DNA of 64,000 bases, from contig NZ_POSF01000019.1 in the NCBI RefSeq assembly GCF_004343605.1, positions 1-64,000 of the forward strand, written 5' to 3'. The position numbers were made by a program, and so were the translations under genes. Shown here one piece after another: positions 28,099-37,592 of the stretch. Every line of letters starts with the position of its first letter. The first letter of the stretch is position 1. Below the pieces are notes generated by a model. That model saw only the letters and a list, made by a program, of their open reading frames with translations. It had not been told where the DNA came from and did not search any database. This stretch comes from Dehalobacter sp. 12DCB1 (GTDB lineage: Bacteria > Bacillota > Desulfitobacteriia > Desulfitobacteriales > Syntrophobotulaceae).

Positions 28099-29028
28099 TC
28101 AGTCCGACTCAGCCAATTGTCCAAGGTCAAAAGGCGTCTGCTGGTATACATAGTAGTTCAGCCAATTTAAAAACAGTAAATTGGCATGTCCTCTCCAGGT
28201 GACCTGAGGCATTCTCTTCGGATCATCATTAGGAAAGTAATTATTGGGGACCGCGATATCCAGGCCTTTATTCACATCCCGGTCATACTCGGTTTTCAGC
28301 GTAAGCGCATCATACTCGGGATGGCCGGTAACAAAAAGATGCCTGCCATGCTTGCCGGCGACCATATAGACACCAGCGTCATCCGATGTTGCCAGGACTT
28401 CCAGTTCCGAATGCTTTTCAATGTCTTCGATCCGGATTTCCGTATGGCGGGAATGCGGTGCATTGAACACTTCGTCAAATCCCCGCAGAAAATTATTGTT
28501 GTTACAATTGATAATCTTATGGTTGAATATCCCAAACATTTTACTATCAAGCGGATATTTCGGAATCCCGTAATGATAATATAATCCCGCCTGGGCTCCC
28601 CAGCAGACATGTATGGTTGAATAGACGTTGGTAAGGCTCCACTTCATAATCTGTTTGAGTTCATCCCAGTAGTCCACATCTTCAAATTCCAGATTTTCGA
28701 CCGGTGCACCGGTGATAATCAGACCATCAAATTTTTGGTCTTTCACTTCGTCAAAAGAGCTGTAGAACCTGCTTAAATGCTCTTCCGAAGTATTTGCAGG
28801 CTTATGCGTCCAAGTGTAGAGCAGTGTTATCTCTATTTGCAGAGGTGAGTTGCTCATCAAGCGCAAATACTGTGTTTCGGTAACGATTTTGGTAGGCATT
28901 AAATTAAGCAGTGCTATTCTTAAAGGACGAATATCCTGGTGCTGTGCCCGGTCTTCGCCCATAATAAATATATTTTCATTCTCCAGGATTTCTTTTGCCG
29001 GTAAATCGTCCGGAATTTTGATCGGCAT
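28099..29028 (-). CDS. metA: Homoserine O-acyltransferase MetA, predicted acetyl-CoA type
   Basis: Activates homoserine for methionine synthesis. A 309-residue protein with the catalytic Cys142 in [12 protein letters not shown], a conserved His in TGHPEYD and the motif [15 protein letters not shown]. Residue 111 is Glu. In this family Glu111 is associated with acetyl-CoA use and Gly111 with succinyl-CoA use, so O-acetylhomoserine is the predicted product. That fits the two MetY O-acetylhomoserine sulfhydrylases nearby. The start has AGGAGG upstream. No SAM riboswitch was seen in the short leader. Confidence 0.95.
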   Translation of the reverse strand: MPIKIPDDLPAKEILENENIFIMGEDRAQHQDIRPLRIALLNLMPTKIVTETQYLRLMSNSPLQIEITLLYTWTHKPANTSEEHLSRFYSSFDEVKDQKFDGLIITGAPVENLEFEDVDYWDELKQIMKWSLTNVYSTIHVCWGAQAGLYYHYGIPKYPLDSKMFGIFNHKIINCNNNNFLRGFDEVFNAPHSRHTEIRIEDIEKHSELEVLATSDDAGVYMVAGKHGRHLFVTGHPEYDALTLKTEYDRDVNKGLDIAVPNNYFPNDDPKRMPQVTWRGHANLLFLNWLNYYVYQQTPFDLGQLAESD

Positions 29029-29132
29029 TCGCTTTCCTCCTCAAGTGTCAAAAGTATTTGGTCAAATGCATGCTCCAATAAAACAGTATAATCTATCTTT
29101 TATGATCATACCACATTTTCAACTGGCTTGCC

Positions 29133-30326
29133 TTAAGACAGGCGATTTTTGAAGTCCTCATAGCCAAAGCTACGGACAGTCTCAATGGTACCGTCAGCCT
29201 TATTCAGGACAATATCCGGCAGCCGTATCCCATTGAATGTATTGTTTTTGACCATGGAGTAAATCGCCATATCACAGAAGACCAGGCGGTCTCCGGGATT
29301 TAAGGCTCGATCAAACGAATAATCCCCGATGATATCGCCGGCCAGGCAGGTTGGCCCCCCAAGACGGTACGTAATTTCCTTTTCTCCGGGCTGCCCTGAG
29401 CCCACTACCCGGGGACGGTACGGAACTTCCAGTACATCCGGCATATGGCAGGCAGCTGAAGCATCCAGGATAGCAATGTTCATACCGTTATGCAGCGTAT
29501 CCAGCACGGATGAGACCAGAAAACCGGCATTCAACGCGATCGCCTCTCCAGGCTCCAGATAGACTGCGATACCGTAGGTTTCCCGGAGGCGCTTAACGGT
29601 CCGAATCAGAAGCTCCCGATCGTAATCTTCACGTGTAATGTGGTGCCCGCCACCGAGATTCAGCCATTTCATCCCAGGCAAGAACTGACCGAACGACTCC
29701 TCAAAGGCTTCGACCGTTGTCACCAGCGCATCAGCATTTTGTTCGCACAGCGTATGCAGATGCAGTCCGGAAAGACCTTTGAGCCAATCCTGCTTAAAGT
29801 TTGCCCTGGTCACACCGAGTCTGGAATAGGGTCCACAGGGATCATACATGCCATGACCTTCCTGGGTGGAACATTCCGGGTTGATCCGCAGGCCGCATTC
29901 TGCCCCTGCGGCAAGCGCCCGCTTACCAAACTTATCCCACTGAGAAAAGCTATTAAATATGATATGATCGGATACAGTCAGGATCTCATCAAATTCATCC
30001 TCCCTGTAAGCCGGACTGAAAATATGCACTTCTTTGCCAAATTTTTCGCGGCCAAGCTTCGCCTCGTACACACCGCTGGCTGTTGTTCCGCACAAGTATT
30101 GGGCAATCAAAGGGTATACCCGGAACATTGAAAACGCCTTCTGAGCGAGCAGAATTTTTGCTCCGCTCTGTTCCTGAACGTCTTGTAAAATCTTTAAATT
30201 TGAGATTAACAGATTTTCATCAACAACATAGCTCGGAGTCAGAACACAGTCAAACAAGTTTTCTGCATTTTCTGTTTCTACAGCCTTCAGTTCCTCAGTA
30301 TCCTGTTCTCTTGCGTACAGGTCCAT
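29133..30326 (-). CDS. nspC: Carboxynorspermidine/carboxyspermidine decarboxylase
   Basis: A PLP-dependent decarboxylase of the alanine-racemase fold that makes norspermidine or spermidine from the carboxy form. The PLP lysine lies in ILLAQKAFS near the N-terminus, and further family motifs are INPECSTQEGHGMYDPCGPYSRLG, LNLGGGHH and EPGEAI. I chose the ATG at 30326, preceded by GGGAG, giving 397 residues; the frame extends to 30389, overlapping the upstream gene. It is the second gene of a two-gene polyamine operon, only 14 bp after the dehydrogenase. Confidence 0.94.
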   Translation of the reverse strand: MDLYAREQDTEELKAVETENAENLFDCVLTPSYVVDENLLISNLKILQDVQEQSGAKILLAQKAFSMFRVYPLIAQYLCGTTASGVYEAKLGREKFGKEVHIFSPAYREDEFDEILTVSDHIIFNSFSQWDKFGKRALAAGAECGLRINPECSTQEGHGMYDPCGPYSRLGVTRANFKQDWLKGLSGLHLHTLCEQNADALVTTVEAFEESFGQFLPGMKWLNLGGGHHITREDYDRELLIRTVKRLRETYGIAVYLEPGEAIALNAGFLVSSVLDTLHNGMNIAILDASAACHMPDVLEVPYRPRVVGSGQPGEKEITYRLGGPTCLAGDIIGDYSFDRALNPGDRLVFCDMAIYSMVKNNTFNGIRLPDIVLNKADGTIETVRSFGYEDFKNRLS

Positions 30327-30340
30327 TATTGCATCTCCCA

Positions 30341-31540
30341 TCAGGGTACCAGCACCGGATTGAAGTCCTCTTCCCAGGGCAGACCCCACTTATTGAGTGC
30401 TTCCATAAACGGATCGGGATCAAATTCTTCCATATTATAAACACCAGGTTTCGCCCAAATACCGTTCATGACCAGCATCGCCCCGATCATCGCTGGCACG
30501 CCAGTGGTATAGCTGATGGCTTGGCTTCCTACTTCGCGATAGCACTGCTCATGATCGCAGATATTATACAAATAGTAGGTTTTTTCCTTGCCGTCTTTAA
30601 TCCCCTTGAAAATGCAGCCAATATTGGTTTTGCCCTTGGTACGCGGACCAAGGGAAGCCGGATCCGGCAAGACAGCTTTTAAGAACTGCAAAGGGATGAT
30701 TTCCATTCCATTATAATTAATAGGCTCAATGCTCGTCATACCAACGTTCTCAAGACATTTCAAATGTGTCAGGTAGCTTTGTCCGAAAGTCATAAAGAAA
30801 CGGATGCGTTTGATGCCTTTAATATTCAGTGCCAGGCTTTCCAATTCCTCGTGATGCAGCAGGTACATATCCTTGACACCGACGCCCTTGAAATTGTACT
30901 CCCTTTTGATCTCCATCGGCTCGGTCTCCACCCAGTGGCCATTTTCCCAATAGCTGCCTTTGGCCGTGACTTCGCGGATATTAATCTCAGGGTTAAAGTT
31001 CGTCGCAAACGGATAACCGTGGTCACCGCCATTGCAGTCCAAAATATCAATTTCATGTATCTCATCAAAGTGGTGCTTTAATGCGTACGCACTGAATACA
31101 CTGGTGACCCCCGGGTCAAAACCTGAACCGAGCAGTGCGGTAATTCCGGCTTCTTTAAATTTCTCCCGGTATTCCCACTGCCACTTGTATTCAAAATGAG
31201 CAGTATCCTCAGGCTCATAATTGGCGGTATCAACATAACTGGTCTTGGTGGCCAGACAGGCATCCATAATATGCAGGTCCTGATACGGCAAAGCCAGATT
31301 CAGTACAACGTCAGGCTTCTCTTTGTTGATTAGTGCGATCAGTTCTTCCACGTTGTCAGCATCTACCTGGGCCGTTGTAATTTTGGTTTTACCTCCGCCC
31401 AGTTTTTCCGCTAAAGCATCACATTTCGATTTCGTACGGCTGGCAATACACAATTCTCCGAATACCTCTGAATTCTGACAGATCTTGTGAATTGCCACAC
31501 CGGCGACGCCGCCGCAGCCGATAACGAGTACTTTTCCCAT
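30341..31540 (-). CDS. Carboxynorspermidine/carboxyspermidine dehydrogenase
   Basis: A saccharopine-dehydrogenase-family enzyme that reductively joins aspartate semialdehyde to a diamine, making carboxyspermidine (from putrescine) or carboxynorspermidine (from diaminopropane). The N-terminal Rossmann motif is VLVIGCGGVAGVAIHK, and GSGFDPGVTSVF follows in the middle. The ATG at 31540 has GGAGGAAAA upstream and gives 399 residues; the frame extends to 31651 without family similarity. It is followed directly by nspC and preceded by an unusually long hairpin-rich leader. Confidence 0.93.
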   Translation of the reverse strand: MGKVLVIGCGGVAGVAIHKICQNSEVFGELCIASRTKSKCDALAEKLGGGKTKITTAQVDADNVEELIALINKEKPDVVLNLALPYQDLHIMDACLATKTSYVDTANYEPEDTAHFEYKWQWEYREKFKEAGITALLGSGFDPGVTSVFSAYALKHHFDEIHEIDILDCNGGDHGYPFATNFNPEINIREVTAKGSYWENGHWVETEPMEIKREYNFKGVGVKDMYLLHHEELESLALNIKGIKRIRFFMTFGQSYLTHLKCLENVGMTSIEPINYNGMEIIPLQFLKAVLPDPASLGPRTKGKTNIGCIFKGIKDGKEKTYYLYNICDHEQCYREVGSQAISYTTGVPAMIGAMLVMNGIWAKPGVYNMEEFDPDPFMEALNKWGLPWEEDFNPVLVP

Positions 31541-31654
31541 AACATTTTCCTCCAATCGCTGAAATAATTTTTGCTGTAAGTTCCTGACTTTCATCCCTCT
31601 ACTGATCATGAAACATAAAACTTCGCAGACATTTTGACAAATAAAAAACACTTA

Positions 31655-32050
31655 AGGAGGCGGTACTGCAAAACAGGGCAGTACACCACACCTAAGCGCG
31701 ACGATCATGAAAAACTTGTTTATTTGGCTCTATTTACGTCAAGGGCGAAGGCCCTTTCCATTTAGAGTTATTTATTCAGCTTTCGAGGTTTCAGAGTCTA
31801 TATAGCAAGGAATTACTTTTACTACTCTTATTGATCGTTTCACAAGTGTGATGTGCAGCGGATTTGCACACGGCTATGAATTAGCCAACTCATAACGTTT
31901 CGAGCCGCCCCGGCTCAATCAATAAGGCAACAAAGTTGCCAACTTCGGCTTTTGACCCGGCTGTCCGTATGGCCTTGGTCCTCTATAGCTTCTGCAGAGA
32001 ACGGTCAAAAAATTCTTTGCTAAAAAGGCTCTAATGCCTCTTTTCGCAAC
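31655..32050 (-). ncRNA. Candidate structured leader RNA or ncRNA, class not recognised
   Basis: About 400 bases without an open frame but packed with perfect hairpins: GTACTGC/GCAGTAC (31663-31684), AAGGGC/GCCCTT (31741-31756), TGTGCA/TGCACA (31852-31870), GGCTA/TAGCC (31872-31886), GAGCCG/CGGCTC (31902-31916) and GGCAAC/GTTGCC (31926-31940). An AAAAGAGGC/GCCTTTTT hairpin lies at about 32022-32045 and could instead be the terminator of mnmA. A good minus-strand promoter lies just upstream, so the strand is inferred as minus, as a leader of the carboxyspermidine operon or a free RNA. I could not match it to tmRNA, RNase P, SRP RNA, 6S RNA or a common riboswitch. Confidence 0.6.
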
Positions 32051-32054
32051 TGAA

Positions 32055-32083
32055 ATTATATCTAATATTTCGAGATATTTCAA
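32055..32083 (-). promoter_or_regulatory. Promoter upstream of the structured leader
   Basis: TTGAAA (32078-32083) and TATAAT (32055-32060) on the minus strand with a 17-bp spacer. Transcription would start near 32048, roughly 500 bases before the carboxyspermidine dehydrogenase start. Confidence 0.7.
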
Positions 32084-32195
32084 TAGTTTTTATAAATTAG
32101 TTTTAACAAGCTTCAAATTTTATATGTTTTTGTTCCGCTATTCGATTTTATAGCTACTTATGAATCTCGTATACTTCTTCCATCAGGGCAAATCT

Positions 32196-33278
32196 TTAGC
32201 ATTTAATAGTTTCTCGGATTGTACCTCCTCCTAAGACGCTTTCTCCGTCGTAAAATACGACCGCCTGTCCGGGAGTCACCGCACGCTGTTTTTCTCCAAA
32301 GATCACTACGGCTGTCCCATTTTCCAGAGAATTAACCACCGCGGATACTTTTGGCGCATTGTATCTGATCTTCACCAGGATGTTTTGAATCTGTTCTGGA
32401 AACACACCGGAAATATAATGCACATTCTCAACATGCAGGCCTGAGCTGAAAAGCTCGTCCTTTGATCCGACCCTGATCGTATTAGTTTCAGCATCAATCG
32501 AAGTAACATAAACAGGAAAACCGAGCGCCAGTCCGAGTCCCTTATGCTGCCCGACTGTATAGCGGTATATTCCCTTATGTCTGCCGAGAATCATCCCCCG
32601 AGAATCAACGATAACCCCCTGAACATCCTTCAATTGACGGTATCCTTCAATAAAATCGCCTGCTGTTCCCTCGACAAAACAAATATCCTGACTCTCTGCT
32701 TTTTTGGCGACAGCCAGTCCTTCCCCTTCAGCAATCTGCCTGACATCCGCTTTGCGATATTCACCCAGGGGAAAAAAAGTATGGGCAAGCTGATCCTGAG
32801 TCAGATGATAGAGTGCGTAACTCTGGTCTTTCGTCTCATCAATCCCTGCTTTCAGCACCCACTGGTGTGTTTTGTCATCATACTCCTTCCTGACATAATG
32901 CCCAGTTGCAATATAATCCGCCCCCAAACCACGGGCTTTCTGCAGCAAAGAATCAAATTTCAGATGCTTGTTGCATTCGATACATGGATTAGGCGTTCTT
33001 CCTCGAAGATATTCACTGCAGAAGTTGTCAATAACCTTGTCTTCAAACTCCTTCCTGAAATTCATCACGTAATATGGAATTTTAAGCTTCCAGGCCACTC
33101 TGCGGGCGTCATTGACTGCCTCGAGGCCGCAGCACGCTTTGGCTTTGTCCTCCGACTGCAGCCAGATCTGCATGGTGATACCGATAACCCGGTATCCTTC
33201 TCTTTTTAACAACAGAGCAGCAACTGAACTGTCGACGCCGCCGCTCATGGCAACCACTACGGTTTTTTTCATATTCAT
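32196..33278 (-). CDS. mnmA: tRNA-specific 2-thiouridylase MnmA
   Basis: Introduces the 2-thio group at U34 of Lys, Glu and Gln tRNAs. The ATP-pyrophosphatase motif MSGGVDSSVAAL lies at the N-terminus. The two catalytic cysteines are in GRTPNPCIECN and SQDICFVEG. At 360 residues it is full length. It follows metY at a distance of 61 bp and may be the last gene of the cysK-metY-mnmA run, placing sulfur incorporation beside cysteine synthesis. Confidence 0.95.
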   Translation of the reverse strand: MNMKKTVVVAMSGGVDSSVAALLLKREGYRVIGITMQIWLQSEDKAKACCGLEAVNDARRVAWKLKIPYYVMNFRKEFEDKVIDNFCSEYLRGRTPNPCIECNKHLKFDSLLQKARGLGADYIATGHYVRKEYDDKTHQWVLKAGIDETKDQSYALYHLTQDQLAHTFFPLGEYRKADVRQIAEGEGLAVAKKAESQDICFVEGTAGDFIEGYRQLKDVQGVIVDSRGMILGRHKGIYRYTVGQHKGLGLALGFPVYVTSIDAETNTIRVGSKDELFSSGLHVENVHYISGVFPEQIQNILVKIRYNAPKVSAVVNSLENGTAVVIFGEKQRAVTPGQAVVFYDGESVLGGGTIRETIKC

Positions 33279-33339
33279 TCTCCCGTTGCTTGATCATTGG
33301 TTTAGTAGAAATGAATTGCTATTGCCCATAAGTTATTCG

Positions 33340-34620
33340 TTATAGTTTGGCAAAAGCCTGTTCCAGATCAGCAATGATATCATCGGCATCTTCAATTCCA
33401 ATCGACAATCGGATCATATCGGGTGTTACCCCGGCAGCCCGCTGTTCTTCCTCGGAGAGCTGGGCATGCGTGGTACTAGCAGGATGTATAACAAGGGACT
33501 TGGCATCTGCAACATTGGCAAGCAGCGAGAACAGCTCAAGATTGTTGATCAATTTTACTCCCGCTTCCGCGCCGCCTTTAATACCAAATGTAAATATAGA
33601 GCCAGGGCCTTGCGGAAAATATTTTAACGATAAATCAAAATATTTATTGTCTTTCAATCCCGGGTAATTCACCCACGAAACCTTGAGGTGGTTCTTCAAA
33701 TAATCAACAACTTTCCAGGTGTTGGCCACGTGCTGTTTAACACGCAAAGACAAAGTTTCAAGACCCTGGATAAACAGGAAAGAATTAAACGGACTCAGTG
33801 CTGCGCCGGTATCTCGCAAGAGCTGCACTCTGGCTTTTAGAATAAAAGCCGGTGCACCCAATGTTGCATAAACCAATCCGTTGTAACTCGGATCCGGTTC
33901 TGTAAATCCAGGGAACTTGCCGCTGGCTGCCCAGTCAAATTTTCCGCCGTCAATGATCAGCCCGCCGATGGATGTGCCATGCCCCCCAATAAACTTGGTT
34001 GCTGAATGAACCACAATATCTGCACCGTATTCGATAGGTTTCAGAAGATATGGCGTTGCAAACGTATTGTCGATAATAAGCGGTATTCCGTTATCATGGG
34101 CTACTTTGGCAACTGCTTCAATATCTATGATATTGATTCCTGAATTGCCTATCGATTCAATATAAATGGCTTTGGTCTTCTCCTTGATGGCTTTCTTAAA
34201 ATTCGCGGGATCATCCGGATTGACAAAATGGGTCTTGATCCCCAGCTTCGGAAGCGTAATCGCAAAAAGATTATGTGTCCCACCATACAGTGTGCTGGCA
34301 GAGACGATCTCATCTCCGGCCCCGGCGATATTCAGAATGGCGTAAGTAATAGCTGCAGAACCCGATCCTACAGCAAGCGCCCCGACACCACCTTCGAGCT
34401 CAGCAATTCTCTGTTCCAGAACATCCGATGTTGGATTCATGATCCGAGTGTAGATATTACCGGGTTCTGCCAAGGAAAACAAATTGGCTCCATGCTTAGC
34501 ATCCCTGAACACATAGGATGTAGTCTGATAAATCGGGACGGCTCTGGATCCGGTAGTCGGATCCGGAACCTGGCCTGCATGGACCTGCAGGGTATCAAAT
34601 TTCCAATTTTCTTTGCTCAT
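33340..34620 (-). CDS. metY: O-acetylhomoserine sulfhydrylase, copy 1
   Basis: A PLP enzyme of the Cys/Met metabolism family that converts O-acetylhomoserine and sulfide to homocysteine. The 426-residue length and the features [30 protein letters not shown] and [15 protein letters not shown] (PLP lysine) are typical. It follows cysK on the same strand. A closely similar second copy with the same neighbour is encoded at 46292-47575. Together with MetA (Glu111) and MetH it gives a complete direct sulfhydrylation route to methionine. Confidence 0.95.
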   Translation of the reverse strand: MSKENWKFDTLQVHAGQVPDPTTGSRAVPIYQTTSYVFRDAKHGANLFSLAEPGNIYTRIMNPTSDVLEQRIAELEGGVGALAVGSGSAAITYAILNIAGAGDEIVSASTLYGGTHNLFAITLPKLGIKTHFVNPDDPANFKKAIKEKTKAIYIESIGNSGINIIDIEAVAKVAHDNGIPLIIDNTFATPYLLKPIEYGADIVVHSATKFIGGHGTSIGGLIIDGGKFDWAASGKFPGFTEPDPSYNGLVYATLGAPAFILKARVQLLRDTGAALSPFNSFLFIQGLETLSLRVKQHVANTWKVVDYLKNHLKVSWVNYPGLKDNKYFDLSLKYFPQGPGSIFTFGIKGGAEAGVKLINNLELFSLLANVADAKSLVIHPASTTHAQLSEEEQRAAGVTPDMIRLSIGIEDADDIIADLEQAFAKL

Positions 34621-34774
34621 ATTAACATCTCCTCATTATATTTCCGTAATTTATTTTTTTGTCCCTTTTTCTGTTTCGCTCATTATGGCCTCCGAAGTTA
34701 TTGCTTAGTTTTCATTCGTGTACGTTCTGCAAGATCATTAATAATATTATCTTCATCTACGCTTGCTTATAATC

Positions 34775-35704
34775 TTAACCCTCCTGGAACAACAGCGTAC
34801 TCAGGTAACGTTCTCCGGTATCGGGAAGAACAACTACAATCCGTTTCCCTTCGTTTTCCGGACGTTTAGCCACTTCCAGGGCTGCATAGGCTGCGGCGCC
34901 GGAGGATATCCCAACCAAGAGTCCTTCCTCCCTGGCCAGCCTGCGTCCCGTTTCAAAAGCCTGTTCATTCGTAACTTTAAAAATCTCATCGACAATTCCC
35001 AGATTAAGGACCTGAGGGACAAATCCTGCTCCGATTCCCTGTATCTTGTGTGGCCCAGGCTTACCTCCCGATAAAACAGGTGAGTCATTTGGTTCTACCG
35101 CAATCACCTTTATATTAGGTTTTCGTGATTTAAGAATTTCACCGACCCCTGTAATGGTTCCGCCAGTTCCTACACCGCCAATCATAATATCCACGTTACC
35201 GTTTGTGTCATTCCAAATCTCTTCCGCTGTAGTACTGCGGTGAATCTCAGGATTGGCCGGATTTTCAAACTGCTGAGGAATAAAAGAGTTTGGCGTCTCC
35301 TTTGCCAGCTCCAACGCCTTTTGGATGGCTCCTTTCATCCCCTCAGCCCCAGGGGTTAATACAAGTTCAGCACCATAGGCTTTAAGCAAGCTGTGCCTTT
35401 CAACACTCATCGTGTCCGGCATGGTCAGAATCAACCGGTACCCTCTGGCAGCAGTCACAAAAGCGAGGCCAATTCCAGTATTTCCGCTCGTTGGTTCAAT
35501 GATAACCGAATTTGTATTGATCAATCCTTTTTCCTCAGCCGTTTTGATCATATTCAGCGCAATCCTGTCTTTGACACTTCCGCCCGGATTAAAGGATTCC
35601 AGCTTGGCTACAATCTCTGCATTTAGTCCGGTTGTAAGTTTCTTTAGTTTAACCAATGGAGTTCCGCCTATTAAATCGGTAAGCTCTTCATAGATTTTAC
35701 TCAT
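34775..35704 (-). CDS. cysK: Cysteine synthase, copy 1
   Basis: O-acetylserine sulfhydrylase of 309 residues. The PLP lysine is in [13 protein letters not shown], the substrate loop is [12 protein letters not shown], and the phosphate-binding loop is [11 protein letters not shown]. It has an AGGAGG site. Upstream are a clear sigma-A promoter (35761-35789) and a 27-bp motif shared with the larE-like gene, so expression is probably controlled by the neighbouring Rrf2 regulator. metY and mnmA follow on the same strand. Confidence 0.96.
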   Translation of the reverse strand: MSKIYEELTDLIGGTPLVKLKKLTTGLNAEIVAKLESFNPGGSVKDRIALNMIKTAEEKGLINTNSVIIEPTSGNTGIGLAFVTAARGYRLILTMPDTMSVERHSLLKAYGAELVLTPGAEGMKGAIQKALELAKETPNSFIPQQFENPANPEIHRSTTAEEIWNDTNGNVDIMIGGVGTGGTITGVGEILKSRKPNIKVIAVEPNDSPVLSGGKPGPHKIQGIGAGFVPQVLNLGIVDEIFKVTNEQAFETGRRLAREEGLLVGISSGAAAYAALEVAKRPENEGKRIVVVLPDTGERYLSTLLFQEG

Positions 35705-35722
35705 ATCAACACCTCCTCTTAA

Positions 35723-35749
35723 ATACTATAATGTCTATGGTTTTAGTAG
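35723..35749. promoter_or_regulatory. Putative sulfur-regulator operator at cysK
   Basis: A 27-bp sequence identical at 24 positions to 38476-38502 upstream of the larE-like gene; both contain the uninterrupted core TCTATGGTTTTA. It begins about 11 bp downstream of the cysK -10, so a bound repressor would overlap the transcription start region. Confidence 0.6.
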
Positions 35750-35760
35750 TGTTTAAAGAC

Positions 35761-35789
35761 ATCATAGTTATATTTCAGGAATTTGTCAA
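35761..35789 (-). promoter_or_regulatory. Promoter of cysK
   Basis: TTGACA (35784-35789) and TATGAT (35761-35766) on the minus strand, 17-bp spacer. Confidence 0.8.
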
Positions 35790-35836
35790 TACTATTTCAA
35801 ATTTAAATCAATTTAGATTGTCAAAGCGGGAGCGCC

Positions 35837-35875
35837 AAAAAAATAGCCCCATGGCTGCGTAAACAACCATGGGGC
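35837..35875 (-). terminator. Terminator downstream of the Rrf2 regulator gene
   Basis: Arms GCCCCATGG (35846-35854) and CCATGGGGC (35867-35875), with TTTTTTT on the minus strand at 35837-35843. It separates the rrf2 gene from the cysK promoter. Confidence 0.85.
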
Positions 35876-35978
35876 AGGAAAGTCTATTTTTCCGGATTTG
35901 CTGATCATCCCGGCAAAGCACTGCTGGAGAAAATTTCAACCGGATATGACGCTATTATTACTTTTGAAGTCAATTCTA

Positions 35979-36425
35979 TCAAATACAATAATGATCAAAG
36001 GAATTGTTCATTTTCTCATATTCAGCCATCAGGTCTGCCAATGTATACGAATCCAGCACCTTGACCATAGCATTTTTTAAATCGTCCCAAACGAGTTTAG
36101 TCACACACAATTCAGCTCTGGAACAGGAACCCGGGTTATTGTCATTGACACATTCAACGGGAGATATCGGGCCTTCCAAAGCCCTAATCGTGTCACCGGC
36201 CGTAATACTTCCGGGCTCTCTGCCTAAAATATATCCTCCTTGGAATCCACGGATACTCTTAATCAGTCCATTCTGTTTCAATGTAATGAGAAGTTGTTCT
36301 AAATAGCGTTCAGATAAATCCTGACGTTCGGAAATGCTATGAATGGTTACCGGCCCTGCGTGCTCATTCAGGGCTACATCCAGAATCGCTCGAAGACCAT
36401 ATCTTCCTTTTGTTGATATTTTCAA
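35979..36425 (-). CDS. Rrf2-family regulator (CymR/IscR-like) with cysteine triad
   Basis: A 148-residue winged-helix repressor. The N-terminus MKISTKGRYGLRAILDVA and the recognition region SERYLEQLLITLKQNGLIKSIRG are typical of the family, and ALEGPISPVE resembles B. subtilis CymR, the master repressor of cysteine metabolism. Unlike CymR it has three cysteines in the IscR cluster position (C92, C101, C107), so an Fe-S cluster may tune binding. It lies between cysK and cysE, consistent with control of sulfur assimilation or Fe-S supply. CysK-dependent corepression as in Bacillus is possible but not shown. Confidence 0.88.
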   Translation of the reverse strand: MKISTKGRYGLRAILDVALNEHAGPVTIHSISERQDLSERYLEQLLITLKQNGLIKSIRGFQGGYILGREPGSITAGDTIRALEGPISPVECVNDNNPGSCSRAELCVTKLVWDDLKNAMVKVLDSYTLADLMAEYEKMNNSFDHYCI

Positions 36426-36492
36426 GTTAACCCTTCTTTCCTTTCTCCAAATTTTAAATCGCGCTCAACCAGCACCTCTTTAGCTATTTTCA

Positions 36493-37446
36493 TCAAGTCT
36501 CCAGGCTCAGTTCGTTTGTCAGTTCCATCTTATCTTTTTTCGTTTCCTGCCCCTTAAAGATCAGATCTGGGTTTTTGATGATTACCCTGGTTCCAGGCGG
36601 GACAGATTGGGTAATAAACACGTTACTGCCAATGACCGAACCTTTTCCGATGATCGTTTCCCCGCCAAATATTGAGGCTCCGGAATAGACAGTCACATCA
36701 TCTTCAATTGTCGGATGGCGCTTTTGGCTGCGAAGGCTTTGCCCGCCTCTGGTGGATAGGGCTCCTAGCGTTACACCCTGATAGATCTTAACATTATCGC
36801 CAATAATCGTAGTTTCACCAATAACCACGCCCGTACCATGGTCAATGAAGAAATATTTGCCGATCTTGGCACCTGCGTGAATGTCAATTCCAGTCTCGTT
36901 ATGGGCAAATTCAGTCATTATCCTCGGGATCAACGGAACAGAGAGCAGGTAAAGCTCGTGCGCGAGCCGGTAAATACTGACTGCCAAAAGGCCTGGATAT
37001 GCAAAAATTACAAGCGCTTTATCATCAGCAGCCGGGTCTCCGTCAAAAGCAGCCTGTACATCCAGGGCCAGATATTCCCTTATTTCCGGGATTTTCCTCA
37101 AGAAATGCGAGCATATCTCTTCTGTCTTTTCATGAATTTCTATATCATCGTAAGATGCCTTATTGTCATGTTGATGCCTGAGCGCACGGGTTACCTGTTG
37201 ATTCAGTTTTTCGTTGATCTCGATCAGCAGGTTTCCAATATGATATTCCAAAGTGCTTTCAGTCAGGTTTTGCTTGCCAAAATACCCCGGGAATAAAAGC
37301 TGCCGCAAGAGATGAATAATCTCGATGATAGCATCCCTGTTCGGAAGCTGACAAGACAGCTGGTTGTAGGAATTGGGTTGTTCCTGATAGCTGGAGACAA
37401 TACGCGAAACAAGTTGATTTAGTTGTGTATTACCATTTTCCATCAT
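36493..37446 (-). CDS. cysE: Serine O-acetyltransferase (EpsC/CysE type)
   Basis: Makes O-acetylserine, the CysK substrate. A 317-residue protein with an N-terminal helical region and a C-terminal left-handed beta-helix built of hexapeptide repeats. Landmarks are GIDIHAGAKIG, FIDHGTGVVIGET (catalytic His), VTLGALSTRGG and KRHPTIEDDVTVYSGA. The N-terminal extension makes it longer than E. coli CysE and places it with the EpsC-type enzymes. It sits 67 bp upstream of the Rrf2 gene, with the larE-like gene behind it. Confidence 0.93.
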   Translation of the reverse strand: MMENGNTQLNQLVSRIVSSYQEQPNSYNQLSCQLPNRDAIIEIIHLLRQLLFPGYFGKQNLTESTLEYHIGNLLIEINEKLNQQVTRALRHQHDNKASYDDIEIHEKTEEICSHFLRKIPEIREYLALDVQAAFDGDPAADDKALVIFAYPGLLAVSIYRLAHELYLLSVPLIPRIMTEFAHNETGIDIHAGAKIGKYFFIDHGTGVVIGETTIIGDNVKIYQGVTLGALSTRGGQSLRSQKRHPTIEDDVTVYSGASIFGGETIIGKGSVIGSNVFITQSVPPGTRVIIKNPDLIFKGQETKKDKMELTNELSLET

Positions 37447-37592
37447 AATGATTCCCCCGGATACTTAATTTTGAATAAGCAGATGGTCTTCCCACCCCAT
37501 ATTGACTTCCTGCCCAACCGTTCGGACTTTGCTGCTATAACACGGCAATGGGTTAGGTTCGTCATTAGATTCTGCTCTTGCAGAGTTTATCT

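Noticed and set aside
31655-32050. Structured region as tmRNA, RNase P RNA, SRP RNA or a lysine/cobalamin riboswitch
   Set aside because: None of the hallmark sequences is present (no CCA-ended tRNA-like end, no GAGGAAAGUC, no lysine GAGGUGCGA). A short likeness to the cobalamin core (GCAAATCCGCTGC) lacks the rest of the consensus.
34621-34774. SAM (S-box) riboswitch upstream of metY, and likewise upstream of metA and metH
   Set aside because: No S-box consensus (AGAGGUGGAGGGA...AACCGGC) is visible; leaders are short and AT-rich.
37447-37592. Cysteine T-box upstream of cysE
   Set aside because: The leader lacks the TGGNACCGCG motif and a terminator.
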